Origin: Tropicimonas_B omnivorans
Lineage (GTDB): Bacteria; Pseudomonadota; Alphaproteobacteria; Rhodobacterales; Rhodobacteraceae
Direction: 5' to 3'
Length of the DNA stretch: 64,000 nucleotides
Assembly: GCF_031846565.1 (NCBI RefSeq)
Contig: NZ_JAVRHL010000001.1
Coordinates: forward strand, 310,001-374,000
The notes below the pieces were generated by a model that worked only from the letters and a program-made list of their open reading frames with translations, searched no databases and had not been told where the DNA came from. This document shows, one piece after another, positions 40,054 to 49,461 of the stretch; the stretch's first letter is position 1; each line of letters opens with the position of its first letter. The position numbers and the translations under genes were made by a program.

Positions 40054-42291
40054 ATGAGCGAAAGCGCCGACGAACCGGATCACCCTTCGCCGGCACTTGC
40101 CGAGCCGCTTCGCCGAGCCATCGGCGAGCGCTACCTGACGTATGCCCTTTCCACGATCATGAACCGCGCACTTCCCGATGCGCGCGACGGGCTGAAACCA
40201 GTCCATCGCCGTATCCTGTATGCAATGCGCGAACTTCGGCTGAGTTCCGCTGGCGGGTATCGAAAATCAGCGAAAATCAGCGGCGACGTGATGGGCAACT
40301 ATCACCCGCACGGTGACAGCGCGATCTACGACGCGATGGCGCGCCTCGCGCAGGACTTCTCCATCCGCTACCCGCTGGTCGATGGCCAGGGGAACTTCGG
40401 AAGCATCGACGGAGACAACCCGGCGGCCGCGCGCTACACCGAAGCCCGCCTGACCGCCGCCGCGGAAGCCCTGATGGACGGCCTGACCGAGGATGCCGTC
40501 GATTTCCGGGACAACTACGACGGCACGCTCCAGGAACCCGTCGTCCTGCCCGCCGCCTTTCCGAACCTTCTGGCCAACGGATCCAGCGGCATCGCCGTCG
40601 GCATGGCGACGAACATTCCGCCACACAACATCGACGAGCTTCTCGGCGCCTGCCTCCATCTGCTGAAGACCCCGGATGCGCGGGACGAGACGCTGATGAG
40701 CTACGTCCAGGGTCCGGACTTCCCGACCGGCGGCGTCATCGTGGAGCCGCCTGCCAGCATGGCCGAGGCCTACCGGACCGGCCGCGGCGCGTTCCGCCTG
40801 CGGGCGCGGTGGGAGATCGAGGAACTCGGGCGCGGCCAGTGGCAGGTCGTCGTCACCGAGATCCCCTACCAGGTCCAGAAGTCGAAGCTCATCGAACGGC
40901 TCGCCGAGCTGATCCAGCTTAAGAAGATTCCGATCCTCGCCGATGTGCGGGACGAGAGCGCCGAGGACGTGCGTGTCGTCCTGGAGCCCCGCTCCCGCAC
41001 CGTCGATGCCGACGTGCTGATGGGGATGCTGTTCCGCAACTCGGACCTCGAAGTGCGGTTCTCGATGAACATGAACGTGCTGATCGACGGGCGCACGCCG
41101 AAGGTCTGTTCGCTGAAGGACGTGCTGCGGGCGTTCCTCGACCACCGCCGGGACGTCCTTCTGCGTCGCTCGCGCCACCGCCTCGGCAAGATCGACGCGC
41201 GGCTGCACATCCTCGAAGGCTACATCGTCGCCTTCCTCAACCTCGACCGGGTGATCGAGACCATCCGCACCGAGGACGAGCCGAAGCCCGTCATGATGGC
41301 CGAGTTCGACCTGACGGAGACGCAGGCCGAGGCGATCCTCAACATGCGCCTGCGGTCGCTGCGCCGCCTTGAGGAGATGGAGCTCCGCCGTGAGCGCGAC
41401 GAGCTGACCGAGGAGCGCGCCGGCCTGATGGATCTTCTCGGCAGCGAGGAGCTCCAGTGGCAGCGCATCGCCGCCGAGCTGAAGGAGGTCCGCAAGACCT
41501 TCGGCAAGAACAGCCCCGGCGGCGCCCGCCGCTCCGAGATTGCCGAGGCCAAGGCCGTGGCGGAGGTGCCGGTGGAGGCGATGATCGAGCGCGAGCCGGT
41601 CACCGTGGTCTGCTCGAAGATGGGCTGGATCCGGGCGATGAAAGGCCACGTCGCCGCCGATCAGCCGCTGAAGTTCAAGGACGGGGACGAGGGCCGCTTC
41701 GCGATCCATGCCGAGACGACGGACAAGCTGTTGCTCCTCGGCTCCAACGGCCGCGTCTATACCCTTCCCGTGACCTCCCTGCCCGGCGGGCGCGGGATGG
41801 GGGAGCCGGTGCGCCTCATGGTCGATCTGCCCAACGAGGCGGACATCACCGCGCTGCGGATCCACCGCAAGGGTCAGAAGCTTCTGCTCGCCTCGACCGC
41901 CGGCGACGGGTTCGTCGCCAATGCCGACGAGCTCCTCGCGCAGACCAAGGCCGGCAAGCAGGTGCTGAACGTGAAGGCCCCGGCAGCCGCCGCGCTCTGC
42001 AAGACCATCGACGGGGACCACGTCGCCGTCGTGGGGGAGAACCGCAAGATGCTGGTCTTCCCGCTGACCGAGCTGCCGGAAATGGCGCGGGGCAAGGGCG
42101 TGCGCCTCCAGAAGTACAAGGACGGCGGGATGTCCGACGCGACGACGCTGACGCTGGAGACCGGCCTGTCCTGGACCGATCCTGCGGGCCGGACGCGCAC
42201 CGAGCGGGATCTCTCCGAATGGGTCGGCAAGCGCGCCGGCTCGGGACGCATGGCCCCCCGCGGCTTCCCGCGCGACAACCGCTTCAACTGA
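40054..42291 (+). CDS. parC: DNA topoisomerase IV subunit A
   Basis: Decatenates daughter chromosomes with ParE. The 745-residue protein has the GyrA/ParC N-terminal segment RYLTYALSTIMNRALPDARDG, GNYHPHGDSAIYDAMARLAQ, the catalytic Tyr in AARYTEARLT, and NGSSGIAVGMATNIPPHN. The C-terminal part carries beta-pinwheel repeats but is shorter than in GyrA, and no GyrA box is evident, which fits ParC. A GGAGG site lies upstream of the ATG. No parE gene is in the window. Confidence 0.95.
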   Translation: MSESADEPDHPSPALAEPLRRAIGERYLTYALSTIMNRALPDARDGLKPVHRRILYAMRELRLSSAGGYRKSAKISGDVMGNYHPHGDSAIYDAMARLAQDFSIRYPLVDGQGNFGSIDGDNPAAARYTEARLTAAAEALMDGLTEDAVDFRDNYDGTLQEPVVLPAAFPNLLANGSSGIAVGMATNIPPHNIDELLGACLHLLKTPDARDETLMSYVQGPDFPTGGVIVEPPASMAEAYRTGRGAFRLRARWEIEELGRGQWQVVVTEIPYQVQKSKLIERLAELIQLKKIPILADVRDESAEDVRVVLEPRSRTVDADVLMGMLFRNSDLEVRFSMNMNVLIDGRTPKVCSLKDVLRAFLDHRRDVLLRRSRHRLGKIDARLHILEGYIVAFLNLDRVIETIRTEDEPKPVMMAEFDLTETQAEAILNMRLRSLRRLEEMELRRERDELTEERAGLMDLLGSEELQWQRIAAELKEVRKTFGKNSPGGARRSEIAEAKAVAEVPVEAMIEREPVTVVCSKMGWIRAMKGHVAADQPLKFKDGDEGRFAIHAETTDKLLLLGSNGRVYTLPVTSLPGGRGMGEPVRLMVDLPNEADITALRIHRKGQKLLLASTAGDGFVANADELLAQTKAGKQVLNVKAPAAAALCKTIDGDHVAVVGENRKMLVFPLTELPEMARGKGVRLQKYKDGGMSDATTLTLETGLSWTDPAGRTRTERDLSEWVGKRAGSGRMAPRGFPRDNRFN

Positions 42292-42432
42292 CCCGGCGCC
42301 TCGCCGCCTGCCCGAAGTGACCCCATTGCCGCATAAGGCTCCGGGGCATACACGGATGCGTGACGCGGGAGGGACCATGGCATTAGGATTGCCCCTGCGT
42401 CAGAAGCGACCTTCCCGCGAAAGGCATTTCCG

Positions 42433-43707
42433 ATGAGTGATACAGATACGGGGCCCTCCTCCGCATTCGGGGACGCCCTCGAGGCGCAATATGACGGCGA
42501 GGGCGGCCCGCTCTTCTGGCTTGCGCTCAAGACCGGCTTTCTCACGCTCATCACGCTCGGCATCTACCGCTTCTGGGCCAAGACGCGGATCCGCCGCTAC
42601 CTCTGGTCCTCGATCCGGCCGGGCGGTTCGCCGTTCGAATATACCGGCACGGGCCTCGAGATGCTGCTCGGCTTCCTCCTCGCGGTGGTGGTGCTGGCGG
42701 TCTATCTCGGCGTCTTCCAGTTGATCCTCTTCGCCGTCGGTCTTTCCATGTTCTCCGGCGGCACGACGGACGCGGCGATCATGGCCCAGATGGCGACGTC
42801 CCTCCTCAGTTTCGCCGCCGTGGCGCCGCTGCTGTTCTTCGCGCGTTACCGGGCGCGGCGCTACCAACTCGCCCGCACGCGCTGGCGCGGCATCCGGTTC
42901 GGGATTGAGAAGGGCGCCCTCGGCTATACCTGGCGCGCCGTTTTCTATGCCATCGCCACGCTTCTGAGCTTCGGGCTGCTGCTGCCGCTCATGACCTTCC
43001 GCCTCGAGAAGTACATGATCGACAGGACCTATTACGGCACCGCGCGCTTCCAGCAGCACGGCAGGTGGACGATGCTCTATCGTGCCATGCGCCAGGTCTT
43101 CATCGCGCTCGCCATCCTGATCGCCGGCGCGGCCTGTTCGGGTTTCGGCACCATGCTCCCCCCCGGCCCGCTCGGCTATTCCTTCCTGTCGGGCCTCGGC
43201 ATGGTGCTGCTGGCGGTCGGCTATGTCTGGATCTTCATCGGCGCGGTCTCCTACTCCGTCCAGTCCTTCCGCCTCATGGCGGCCGAGAAGGAGCTGGGCA
43301 ACGGTATCCGCTTCGACGCGCAGCCAAGGACCGGCAGCGTCATCGGCATCTATATCGGTGGGACGATGCTGCTCGGCCTTTGCGTGATGGCGCTCGTGAT
43401 CCCGCTGATCATCGTGGCGTTCGTGCTGGTCCTCGCCTCCGGAGGCTTCGAGCAACTTGCCTTCATGAACCAGGAGGTCGTCGGCCTCGGCGTCGTGATC
43501 CTGACGAGCATCGCCTATGTCGGCTCGATCCTCATGGCCGGAGCGCTGGCCGCCTGCTTCATCACCCAGCCGATCCTGAGGCACTATATCGAGACGCTGA
43601 CGATCCTGAACGCCGGTCGGCTCGATCTCATCACCCAGCGGGAGCGGGACGAGGTCGTGGATGCCGAAGGCTTCGCCGACGCTCTTGATATCGGTGCGGG
43701 CTTCTGA
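42433..43707 (+). CDS. DUF898 (YjgN-like) membrane protein
   Basis: The 424-residue integral membrane protein has two related halves (duplicated DUF898 module), each with a FLTLITLGIYRFWAKTRIRRY-type basic segment near a helix, and about ten helices overall. The first half has this segment near residue 40. The function of the family is unknown. The ATG at 42433 fits. It lies 141 bases after parC and 5 bases before the M48 protease gene, which suggests a functional pair with that protease. Confidence 0.85.
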   Translation: MSDTDTGPSSAFGDALEAQYDGEGGPLFWLALKTGFLTLITLGIYRFWAKTRIRRYLWSSIRPGGSPFEYTGTGLEMLLGFLLAVVVLAVYLGVFQLILFAVGLSMFSGGTTDAAIMAQMATSLLSFAAVAPLLFFARYRARRYQLARTRWRGIRFGIEKGALGYTWRAVFYAIATLLSFGLLLPLMTFRLEKYMIDRTYYGTARFQQHGRWTMLYRAMRQVFIALAILIAGAACSGFGTMLPPGPLGYSFLSGLGMVLLAVGYVWIFIGAVSYSVQSFRLMAAEKELGNGIRFDAQPRTGSVIGIYIGGTMLLGLCVMALVIPLIIVAFVLVLASGGFEQLAFMNQEVVGLGVVILTSIAYVGSILMAGALAACFITQPILRHYIETLTILNAGRLDLITQRERDEVVDAEGFADALDIGAGF

Positions 43708-43712
43708 GCGGC

Positions 43713-44891
43713 ATGAAGGGATCCGCTCCTCACGGTCAGACCTCGGTTCCGGCCCTCTTCCACGACGGGCGGACCGCCGGCGAGCGAGCCGTGCGCGCGG
43801 TGGCCGATGCCGGGTCCGGCCGGATGACGATCCTCGCCGAAAGCGGTGCGCCCCTCGCGATCTGGCCCCTGAAGGACGTTCGGCAGGTGCGCGACCCCGG
43901 CTCGAAGGGCCACGGCGTCTTTCACCTGTCCGGAACGGACGAGGCGCGGCTGGTCGTGGAGGCGGCGCGCGACGTCGCCGCGCTCGCCGCGCTCTGTCCG
44001 AACCGCAAGGCCAGCACGACACCGCCCGGAACCGTGCGCAGGATCGTGGTGAGCGGCCTCGCCGCCATCGGCGCCATCCTCCTGATCCTCTTCGTCATCC
44101 TGCCACGCCTGTCGGACACGATCGCCCGCATGATCCCGCCCGACCGGGAGGAGCAGATCGGCACCACCGTCGTCGCACAGGTGGAGCGGGCCTTCGGCGC
44201 GCGCGGGGAGGACGCGATGTGCTCGACCGCCGAGGGCGATGCGGCGCTGCAGAAGATGCGGGATCGGCTCATCGCCGATCTCGACGTGCCCTACGATGTG
44301 AAGATCCGCGTTCTCGACAGCGGCATGGTGAATGCCTTTGCGGCGCCCGGCGGACATGTCGTCATCTTTTCGGCACTGATCTACGCCGCCGAGAGTCCCG
44401 AGGAGGTGGCCGGGATCCTGGCGCATGAACTCGGTCACGTCGCATCGCGGGACCCCCTCCGGCTGACGCTGCGGGCCGCGGGCTCGGCCGGGATCCTCTC
44501 ACTCGTCATCGGCGATTTCGCAGGCGGTGCCGCCGCCGCCGTGATTGCCGAGCAGGTCGCCTCCGCAGCCTACACCAGGGAGGCCGAGGCCGCGGCGGAC
44601 CGCTTCGCATTCGACATGCTGGCAGCGGCGGAGCTGCCCTCCGAAGCCATCGCCCAATTCTTCGACCGCCTGAGTGAGGAGCACGGGGACATGAACGGTG
44701 TGCTGGAATACGTCGCAAGCCATCCCAGTCTCGCCGGCCGCGCTGAGGCCGCCCGATCCGCCGAAACGCAAGGAGATGCCTTCGCCCCGGTCCTGTCCGA
44801 GGAGGAGTGGCAGGCCCTCCGCGCGATCTGCGACTGGCCGGAGGACGACATGGCCGAAGAAGCGGACACGGCCCTGCGGGAAGACGAATAA
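43713..44891 (+). CDS. M48-family zinc metallopeptidase
   Basis: Membrane-anchored metalloprotease. The 392-residue protein has an N-terminal soluble domain (1-105, no known fold), one membrane helix (about 110-135), and the protease domain with HELGH (about residue 238) and the third zinc ligand in REAEAAADRFA. The M48 active site is intact. Its start lies 5 bases after the DUF898 gene, so the two are probably co-translated. It resembles Oma1/BepA-type quality-control proteases. Confidence 0.9.
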   Translation: MKGSAPHGQTSVPALFHDGRTAGERAVRAVADAGSGRMTILAESGAPLAIWPLKDVRQVRDPGSKGHGVFHLSGTDEARLVVEAARDVAALAALCPNRKASTTPPGTVRRIVVSGLAAIGAILLILFVILPRLSDTIARMIPPDREEQIGTTVVAQVERAFGARGEDAMCSTAEGDAALQKMRDRLIADLDVPYDVKIRVLDSGMVNAFAAPGGHVVIFSALIYAAESPEEVAGILAHELGHVASRDPLRLTLRAAGSAGILSLVIGDFAGGAAAAVIAEQVASAAYTREAEAAADRFAFDMLAAAELPSEAIAQFFDRLSEEHGDMNGVLEYVASHPSLAGRAEAARSAETQGDAFAPVLSEEEWQALRAICDWPEDDMAEEADTALREDE

Positions 44892-44914
44892 GGCATCCCG
44901 CCTGCCCGGTCTTC

Positions 44915-45550
44915 TTACCCGTTGTCCGGCTGGTGGGCGCCCCTCAGCCGCGCGGCTCGCCGCTTCACGAGGCCCTTGCGGCGCTTCTGATAGGCGGTGA
45001 CGACAGGCAGGGAGAGGTAGAACGCGATGATCCCGGCGATCAGGCCGGGGAGCAGCCCCCCCACGAGATAGGGCAGGAACACCTCGGAATAGAACCTGTG
45101 GAGCCCCAGCCAATTCGCCTTGTCCGGGGTGAAGAGCGCGCCGAGATTGGCCCAGAGATCCGACATCGCCCAGGCGAATTTCTCGAACAGCGAGTTGCGC
45201 ACCTCGTCCTTGAACTGCGTGCCGAGGATGAAGTGCCCAAGCGTCAGGCTCACCCACGCGATGACGGGGAAGGTGATCGGGTTGCCGAAGAAGGTGGCGA
45301 TGAGCGCGGCGACGATGTTCGCCCGCATGATCCGGCCGATGATCAGCGCGAGCACGAAGTGAAGCCCGAAGAGCGGCGTGAAGCAGACGAATACGCCCGC
45401 GAAGATGCCCCGTGCGATGCGCTCGGGCCTGTCCGGGATGCGGCTTACGCGGTGCTGGACGTACTGGAAGGCGCGGCCGTAACCACCGCGCGGCCAGATC
45501 GCTGACCATGCGATTCGGGCCCAGCTCCGCTTTTCTCTCCGCTTGAACAC
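44915..45550 (-). CDS. DUF2062 domain-containing membrane protein
   Basis: The 211-residue protein has a basic N-terminus, about three helices, and the DUF2062 core (GIFAGVFVCFTPLFGLHF, then FFGNPITFPVIAW). The function is unknown. The start is GTG at 45550 (translated VFKRREKRS); no ATG is available upstream without overlapping the rsh gene. It follows rsh by 34 bases on the same strand and appears to be the last gene of that unit. It is convergent with the M48 gene. Confidence 0.85.
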   Translation of the reverse strand: MFKRREKRSWARIAWSAIWPRGGYGRAFQYVQHRVSRIPDRPERIARGIFAGVFVCFTPLFGLHFVLALIIGRIMRANIVAALIATFFGNPITFPVIAWVSLTLGHFILGTQFKDEVRNSLFEKFAWAMSDLWANLGALFTPDKANWLGLHRFYSEVFLPYLVGGLLPGLIAGIIAFYLSLPVVTAYQKRRKGLVKRRAARLRGAHQPDNG

Positions 45551-45584
45551 GTCCAGAGGGCCTCGTTCGATTGGGACCGGCGGG

Positions 45585-47735
45585 TCATGCAGGTCCGCGT
45601 TCCAGGTTTCGCATCCGCGATATCTCTGCAACGTCGCTATCGGCCTCAAGTGCCGTCACGACCATGTGCAGATGCTCCACGTCTCGCAGGTCCACATCAA
45701 TCAGCAACCTGTAAAAGTCAGGTTTCCGATCAAGAAACTGCAGATCCGAGATATTCGCCTTCTGCTCGGCCACAAGGGTGCATATCCGGCCGAGCGCGCC
45801 GGTCGCGTTGGCCAGGACCAGCTCGAGACGGACGGTATAGACCGGCGGGTGGGGGCCCGAATGCCAGTGCAGGTCGACCCAGCGTTCGGCCGCCTCCTCG
45901 AACTCCACCAGGAGCGGGCAATCGATGGCATGCACCACGACGCCGCGCCCGCGATACGTGATGCCGACGATTCGCTCTCCCGGCACCGGCTGACAGCACG
46001 AGGCCCGCTGCGGCGTCTGGTCGGGCGCGAGGCCGAGGACGGCGCGGGTCTGGTCCACCGGCTCCCGCTCGCCGCCGCTGTCGGCAAGCTTCGGATAGAG
46101 CGTGGTCACGACGTCCCGCGCGGAGAGCTCCGCGCTGCCGAGACGCGCCAGGAGCGTGTCCGCATCAGGCAGGGTCAGCTTCTTCGCCGCCATGCGCAGG
46201 GCCTTGTCCGTCGCCGTTCGTCCGACCTGCTCGAACGCCTGCCTCACGAGCTCCCGCCCCAGCTTGATGTAGCGTTCGCGGTTCTCCTCGCGGAGGGAGC
46301 GGCGGATCGCGGACTTCGCGCGGCCCGTCGCGACGATATCGAGCCAGGTCGCCTGCGGCCGCTGGCCCTCGGCGGTGATGATCTCGCAGGACTGGCCGTT
46401 CTTCAGCCGCGTCCACATCGGAACCCGGATGCCGTCGATCTTCGCACCGACGCAGGAATCGCCGATCCGCGTGTGGATCGAGTAGGCAAAGTCGAGCGGC
46501 GTCGCGCCCTTCGGCAGCTTCACCACTTCGCCCTTCGGTGTGAAGCAGAACACCTGGTCGGAATACATCTCGAGCTTCACATGCTCGAGGAATTCCTCGT
46601 GGTCGGTGTCTCCGAAGCGGTCGTTCAGCGTGGAAAGCCACTTGGCGGGGTCGACGGCGAAGGGGTTCTGCGCGCGCACACCGTCGCGGTAGGACCAGTG
46701 TGCGGCGACGCCCGCCTCGGCGACCTCATGCATCTGCCGGGTGCGGATCTGCACCTCGACGCGCTTGCCGTCCCGGCCCGAGACCGTGGTGTGGATCGAT
46801 CGGTAGCCGTTCGACTTGGGCTGGCTGATGTAATCCTTGAAGCGGCCCGGCACGGCGGACCAGCGACGGTGAATCGCGCCGAGGACGGCATAGCAATCCC
46901 TCTCGGTATCCACGATGACGCGAAACCCGTAGATGTCCGACAGACGTGAGAAGCCCTGGCTCTTCTCCTGCATCTTGCGCCATATCGAGTAGGGGCGCTT
47001 CGCACGGCCGAACACGTCCGCATCGATCTGCGCCTTCGAAAGTTCGAGCCGTATGTCACCCGTGATCTTCTGGATCACGTCGCCGGTTTCGTTCTGGAGC
47101 CGCACGAAGCGACGCATGATGGAGAGGCGGCCCTCGGGGTTCAGCACCTGGAAGGCGAGGTCTTCGAGCTCCTCCCGCATCGACTGCATGCCCATCCGCC
47201 CGGCCAGGGGGGCATAGATGTCCATCGTCTCGCGCGCCTTCTTCACCTGCTTCTCGTGGCGCTGGAAGCGGATGGTGCGCATGTTGTGAAGCCGGTCCGC
47301 CAGCTTCACGAGGATCACCCGCAGATCGCGGGACATGGCGATGAAGAGCTTGCGGAAGTTCTCCGCCTGCCGCGTTTCCGAGGAGGAGAGCTGGAGATTG
47401 GTCAGCTTGGTGACGCCGTTCACGAGGTCGGCGATGTCGGCGCCGAACCGGTCGGAGATATCGGTCCAGTTCGCCCGGGTGTCCTCGATCGTATCGTGCA
47501 GGAGGGCGGTCACGATCGTCGAATCATCAAGCCGCTGCTCGGTCAGGAGCGCGGCGACGGCAACGGGGTGGATGAAGTAGGGTTCGCCCGAATCGCGAAA
47601 CTGACCTTCGTGCATCTCCGCACCGTAAGCATATGCGGCGCGGATCAGATCGGTGTCGCTGCGCGGATTGTACGCCTTTATGAGCTCGACGAGATCCTCG
47701 ACGTCGAGGGACGCGCCGTGATGCGGCGCGGCCAG
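45585..47735 (-). CDS. rsh: Bifunctional (p)ppGpp synthetase/hydrolase (RSH)
   Basis: Makes and hydrolyses (p)ppGpp, the stringent-response alarmone. It has an HD hydrolase domain (ALLHDTIEDT, intact), a synthetase domain (DIYGFRVIVDTERDCYAVLG), TGS (VFCFTPKGEVVKLPKGATP) and a C-terminal ACT domain (about residues 600-676 of the ATG form). The first ATG (47615) cuts off a conserved N-terminus: the frame upstream encodes DVEDLVELIKAYNPRSD and LIRAAYAYGAE, which aligns with RSH starts, but has no ATG, GTG or TTG before the rpoZ stop. I tentatively extend to a CTG at 47735. Order folK-rpoZ-rsh is typical. Confidence 0.85.
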   Translation of the reverse strand: MAAPHHGASLDVEDLVELIKAYNPRSDTDLIRAAYAYGAEMHEGQFRDSGEPYFIHPVAVAALLTEQRLDDSTIVTALLHDTIEDTRANWTDISDRFGADIADLVNGVTKLTNLQLSSSETRQAENFRKLFIAMSRDLRVILVKLADRLHNMRTIRFQRHEKQVKKARETMDIYAPLAGRMGMQSMREELEDLAFQVLNPEGRLSIMRRFVRLQNETGDVIQKITGDIRLELSKAQIDADVFGRAKRPYSIWRKMQEKSQGFSRLSDIYGFRVIVDTERDCYAVLGAIHRRWSAVPGRFKDYISQPKSNGYRSIHTTVSGRDGKRVEVQIRTRQMHEVAEAGVAAHWSYRDGVRAQNPFAVDPAKWLSTLNDRFGDTDHEEFLEHVKLEMYSDQVFCFTPKGEVVKLPKGATPLDFAYSIHTRIGDSCVGAKIDGIRVPMWTRLKNGQSCEIITAEGQRPQATWLDIVATGRAKSAIRRSLREENRERYIKLGRELVRQAFEQVGRTATDKALRMAAKKLTLPDADTLLARLGSAELSARDVVTTLYPKLADSGGEREPVDQTRAVLGLAPDQTPQRASCCQPVPGERIVGITYRGRGVVVHAIDCPLLVEFEEAAERWVDLHWHSGPHPPVYTVRLELVLANATGALGRICTLVAEQKANISDLQFLDRKPDFYRLLIDVDLRDVEHLHMVVTALEADSDVAEISRMRNLERGPA

Positions 47736-47757
47736 CGTATGCGAGCTTTCGTTCGTC

Positions 47758-48117
47758 TTACTTCTGCTCCTGCGCTTCCATCAGGGCGCGCAGCAGCTTC
47801 TCTTCGGACATGTCGTCATCGGCCGGACGGTCGGCACTGCTCTCGGAGCCCATGAGGAGGGACATGCTGTCCTCTTCGGGCTCGTCGACTTCGATCTGGG
47901 TCTGGTTGGACTCGATCATCCGCTCCCGCAGATCGTCCGCCTGCTGGGTTTCGTCGCCGATCTCGCGCAGCGCGACGACGGGGTTCTTGTCGTTGTCGCG
48001 GTCCACGGTGGGTTTGGCGCCCGAGGAGATCTCACGCGAACGGTGCGCGGCGAGCAGGACGAGCTCGAAGCGGTTCGGGACCTTGTCGACGCAGTCTTCG
48101 ACGGTAACGCGTGCCAT
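47758..48117 (-). CDS. rpoZ: RNA polymerase omega subunit
   Basis: Small RNA polymerase subunit that also helps ppGpp bind. The 119-residue protein begins MARVTVEDCVDKVPNRFELVLLAAHRSREI and has a long acidic C-terminal tail (DEPEEDSMSLLMGSE), usual in alphaproteobacteria. The start is ATG at 48117. It sits between folK (gap 40 bases) and rsh. Confidence 0.96.
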   Translation of the reverse strand: MARVTVEDCVDKVPNRFELVLLAAHRSREISSGAKPTVDRDNDKNPVVALREIGDETQQADDLRERMIESNQTQIEVDEPEEDSMSLLMGSESSADRPADDDMSEEKLLRALMEAQEQK

Positions 48118-48157
48118 GGAACGACTCTCCAGCGATCAGAGTGCGGAAAACGCGTCT

Positions 48158-48784
48158 CTAACGCCTTGTCGGCCGCTTTGCAAGGGAGAGGCTCATGGCT
48201 CGAGGTCCGCCACGCGCGCCGGCGGGGAGGCTTCGGATCATGTCCGCCGGGGTCTGGCCCGTGACGGGATGGTGCCAATCGGGCGCCGCCTCCGCCAGAG
48301 GCAGGAGCACGAAAGGCCGATCCGCGATGCGCGGGTGCGGCAGGATGAGCCGGTCCGGTGCCTCGGCCCGCTGCCGCTCCGGCGCCAGCTTGCGCCACCT
48401 TTGCCATTCTGCGCGCGCCGGAAGCACGCTGTCTCCCAGCCAGAGTAGGTCGAGGTCGAGCGCCCTCGGCGCCCAGCGCCTGTGCCGCCGCCGCCCGAAG
48501 GCCGCCTCGATCTCATGGAGCGCGGCGAGGGCGTCCCGAGGCCCCATTGCCGTGCCGACGCACACCACCACCGCGTTGACGAAGTCGGGTCCGGAGCCGG
48601 CGGGGAAGGCCGCGGTGCGATACAGTCGGCTCCGGCGCAGGATCACGAATCCGCACCGCTCCATCGCGCGCATGGCCGCCGTCACCGTCCGCGCAGGCGA
48701 TCCGGCGCGCGATGCGGCATTCGAGCCCAGTGCGACGCCCCCGATTGTGTCGATAACGTGACGTTCATTGACTTGCAGCACCAT
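48158..48784 (-). CDS. folK: 6-hydroxymethyl-7,8-dihydropterin pyrophosphokinase
   Basis: Transfers pyrophosphate to the pterin in folate synthesis. The 208-residue protein has GGVALGSNAASR near the N-terminus, the central RRHRRWAPRALDLDLLWLGD (the conserved DLDLL metal motif), and LPHPRIADRPFVLLPLAE. It is probably the first gene of folK-rpoZ-rsh-DUF2062. It diverges from the NYN gene. Confidence 0.95.
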   Translation of the reverse strand: MVLQVNERHVIDTIGGVALGSNAASRAGSPARTVTAAMRAMERCGFVILRRSRLYRTAAFPAGSGPDFVNAVVVCVGTAMGPRDALAALHEIEAAFGRRRHRRWAPRALDLDLLWLGDSVLPARAEWQRWRKLAPERQRAEAPDRLILPHPRIADRPFVLLPLAEAAPDWHHPVTGQTPADMIRSLPAGARGGPRAMSLSLAKRPTRR

Positions 48785-48863
48785 GGGCTTTCCCTAGCTC
48801 TTGATCGGATGGGCGGACAAAGCCCCTTTTCGTCCTGCCATGCATTTTGAAAGGGCATTTTGA

Positions 48864-49439
48864 ATGTTTTACCGCGACGAGCGCCTGGCGCTCTTCATCG
48901 ATGGCTCGAACCTCTACGCCGCGGCCAAGTCGCTCGGGTTCGACATCGACTACAAGCTGCTCCGCCAGGAGTTCATGCGCCGCGGCAAGCTCCTCAGGGC
49001 CTTCTATTACACCGCCCTTCTGGAGAACGACGACTACTCGCCGATCCGCCCCCTCGTCGACTGGCTGCACTACAACGGCTTCTCAATGGTGACGAAGCCC
49101 GCGAAGGAGTACATCGACAGCCAGGGCCGCCGTAAGGTCAAGGGCAACATGGATATCGAGCTGACGGTCGATGCCATGGAGTTGGCTCCGCGCGTCGATC
49201 ACATCGTGCTCTTCTCCGGGGACGGCGATTTCCGGCCGCTGGTCGAGAGCCTCCAGCGCTCCGGCGTACGTGTTTCGGTGGTGTCCACCATCCGCTCGCA
49301 GCCGCCGATGATCGCGGACGAGCTGCGCCGGCAGGCGGACAATTTCATCGAGCTCGACGAGCTGAAGGATGTGATCGGCCGCCCCCCGCGGGAGCCCCGC
49401 CCCGAACCGCAGGGCGCAGAGGCCCTGTCCCGGAGCTGA
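48864..49439 (+). CDS. NYN-domain (LabA/DUF88) nuclease-like protein
   Basis: PIN-like NYN-domain protein of 191 residues, a family of Mg-dependent ribonucleases. Conserved acidic residues are in LFIDGSNLYAAAKSLGF, NMDIELTVDAME and LFSGDGDFRPLVES, all intact. It ends with a basic/Pro-rich tail. The start at 48864 follows a repeated CATTTTGAA. It is divergent from folK and may share the operon with the YqaA gene. Confidence 0.9.
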   Translation: MFYRDERLALFIDGSNLYAAAKSLGFDIDYKLLRQEFMRRGKLLRAFYYTALLENDDYSPIRPLVDWLHYNGFSMVTKPAKEYIDSQGRRKVKGNMDIELTVDAMELAPRVDHIVLFSGDGDFRPLVESLQRSGVRVSVVSTIRSQPPMIADELRRQADNFIELDELKDVIGRPPREPRPEPQGAEALSRS

Positions 49440-49461
49440 CGGCAGGGGGAGATTGCCTGGC

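Noticed and set aside
40267..42378. Long reverse ORF of 703 codons opposite parC
   Set aside because: Compositional shadow of parC with no recognisable domain.
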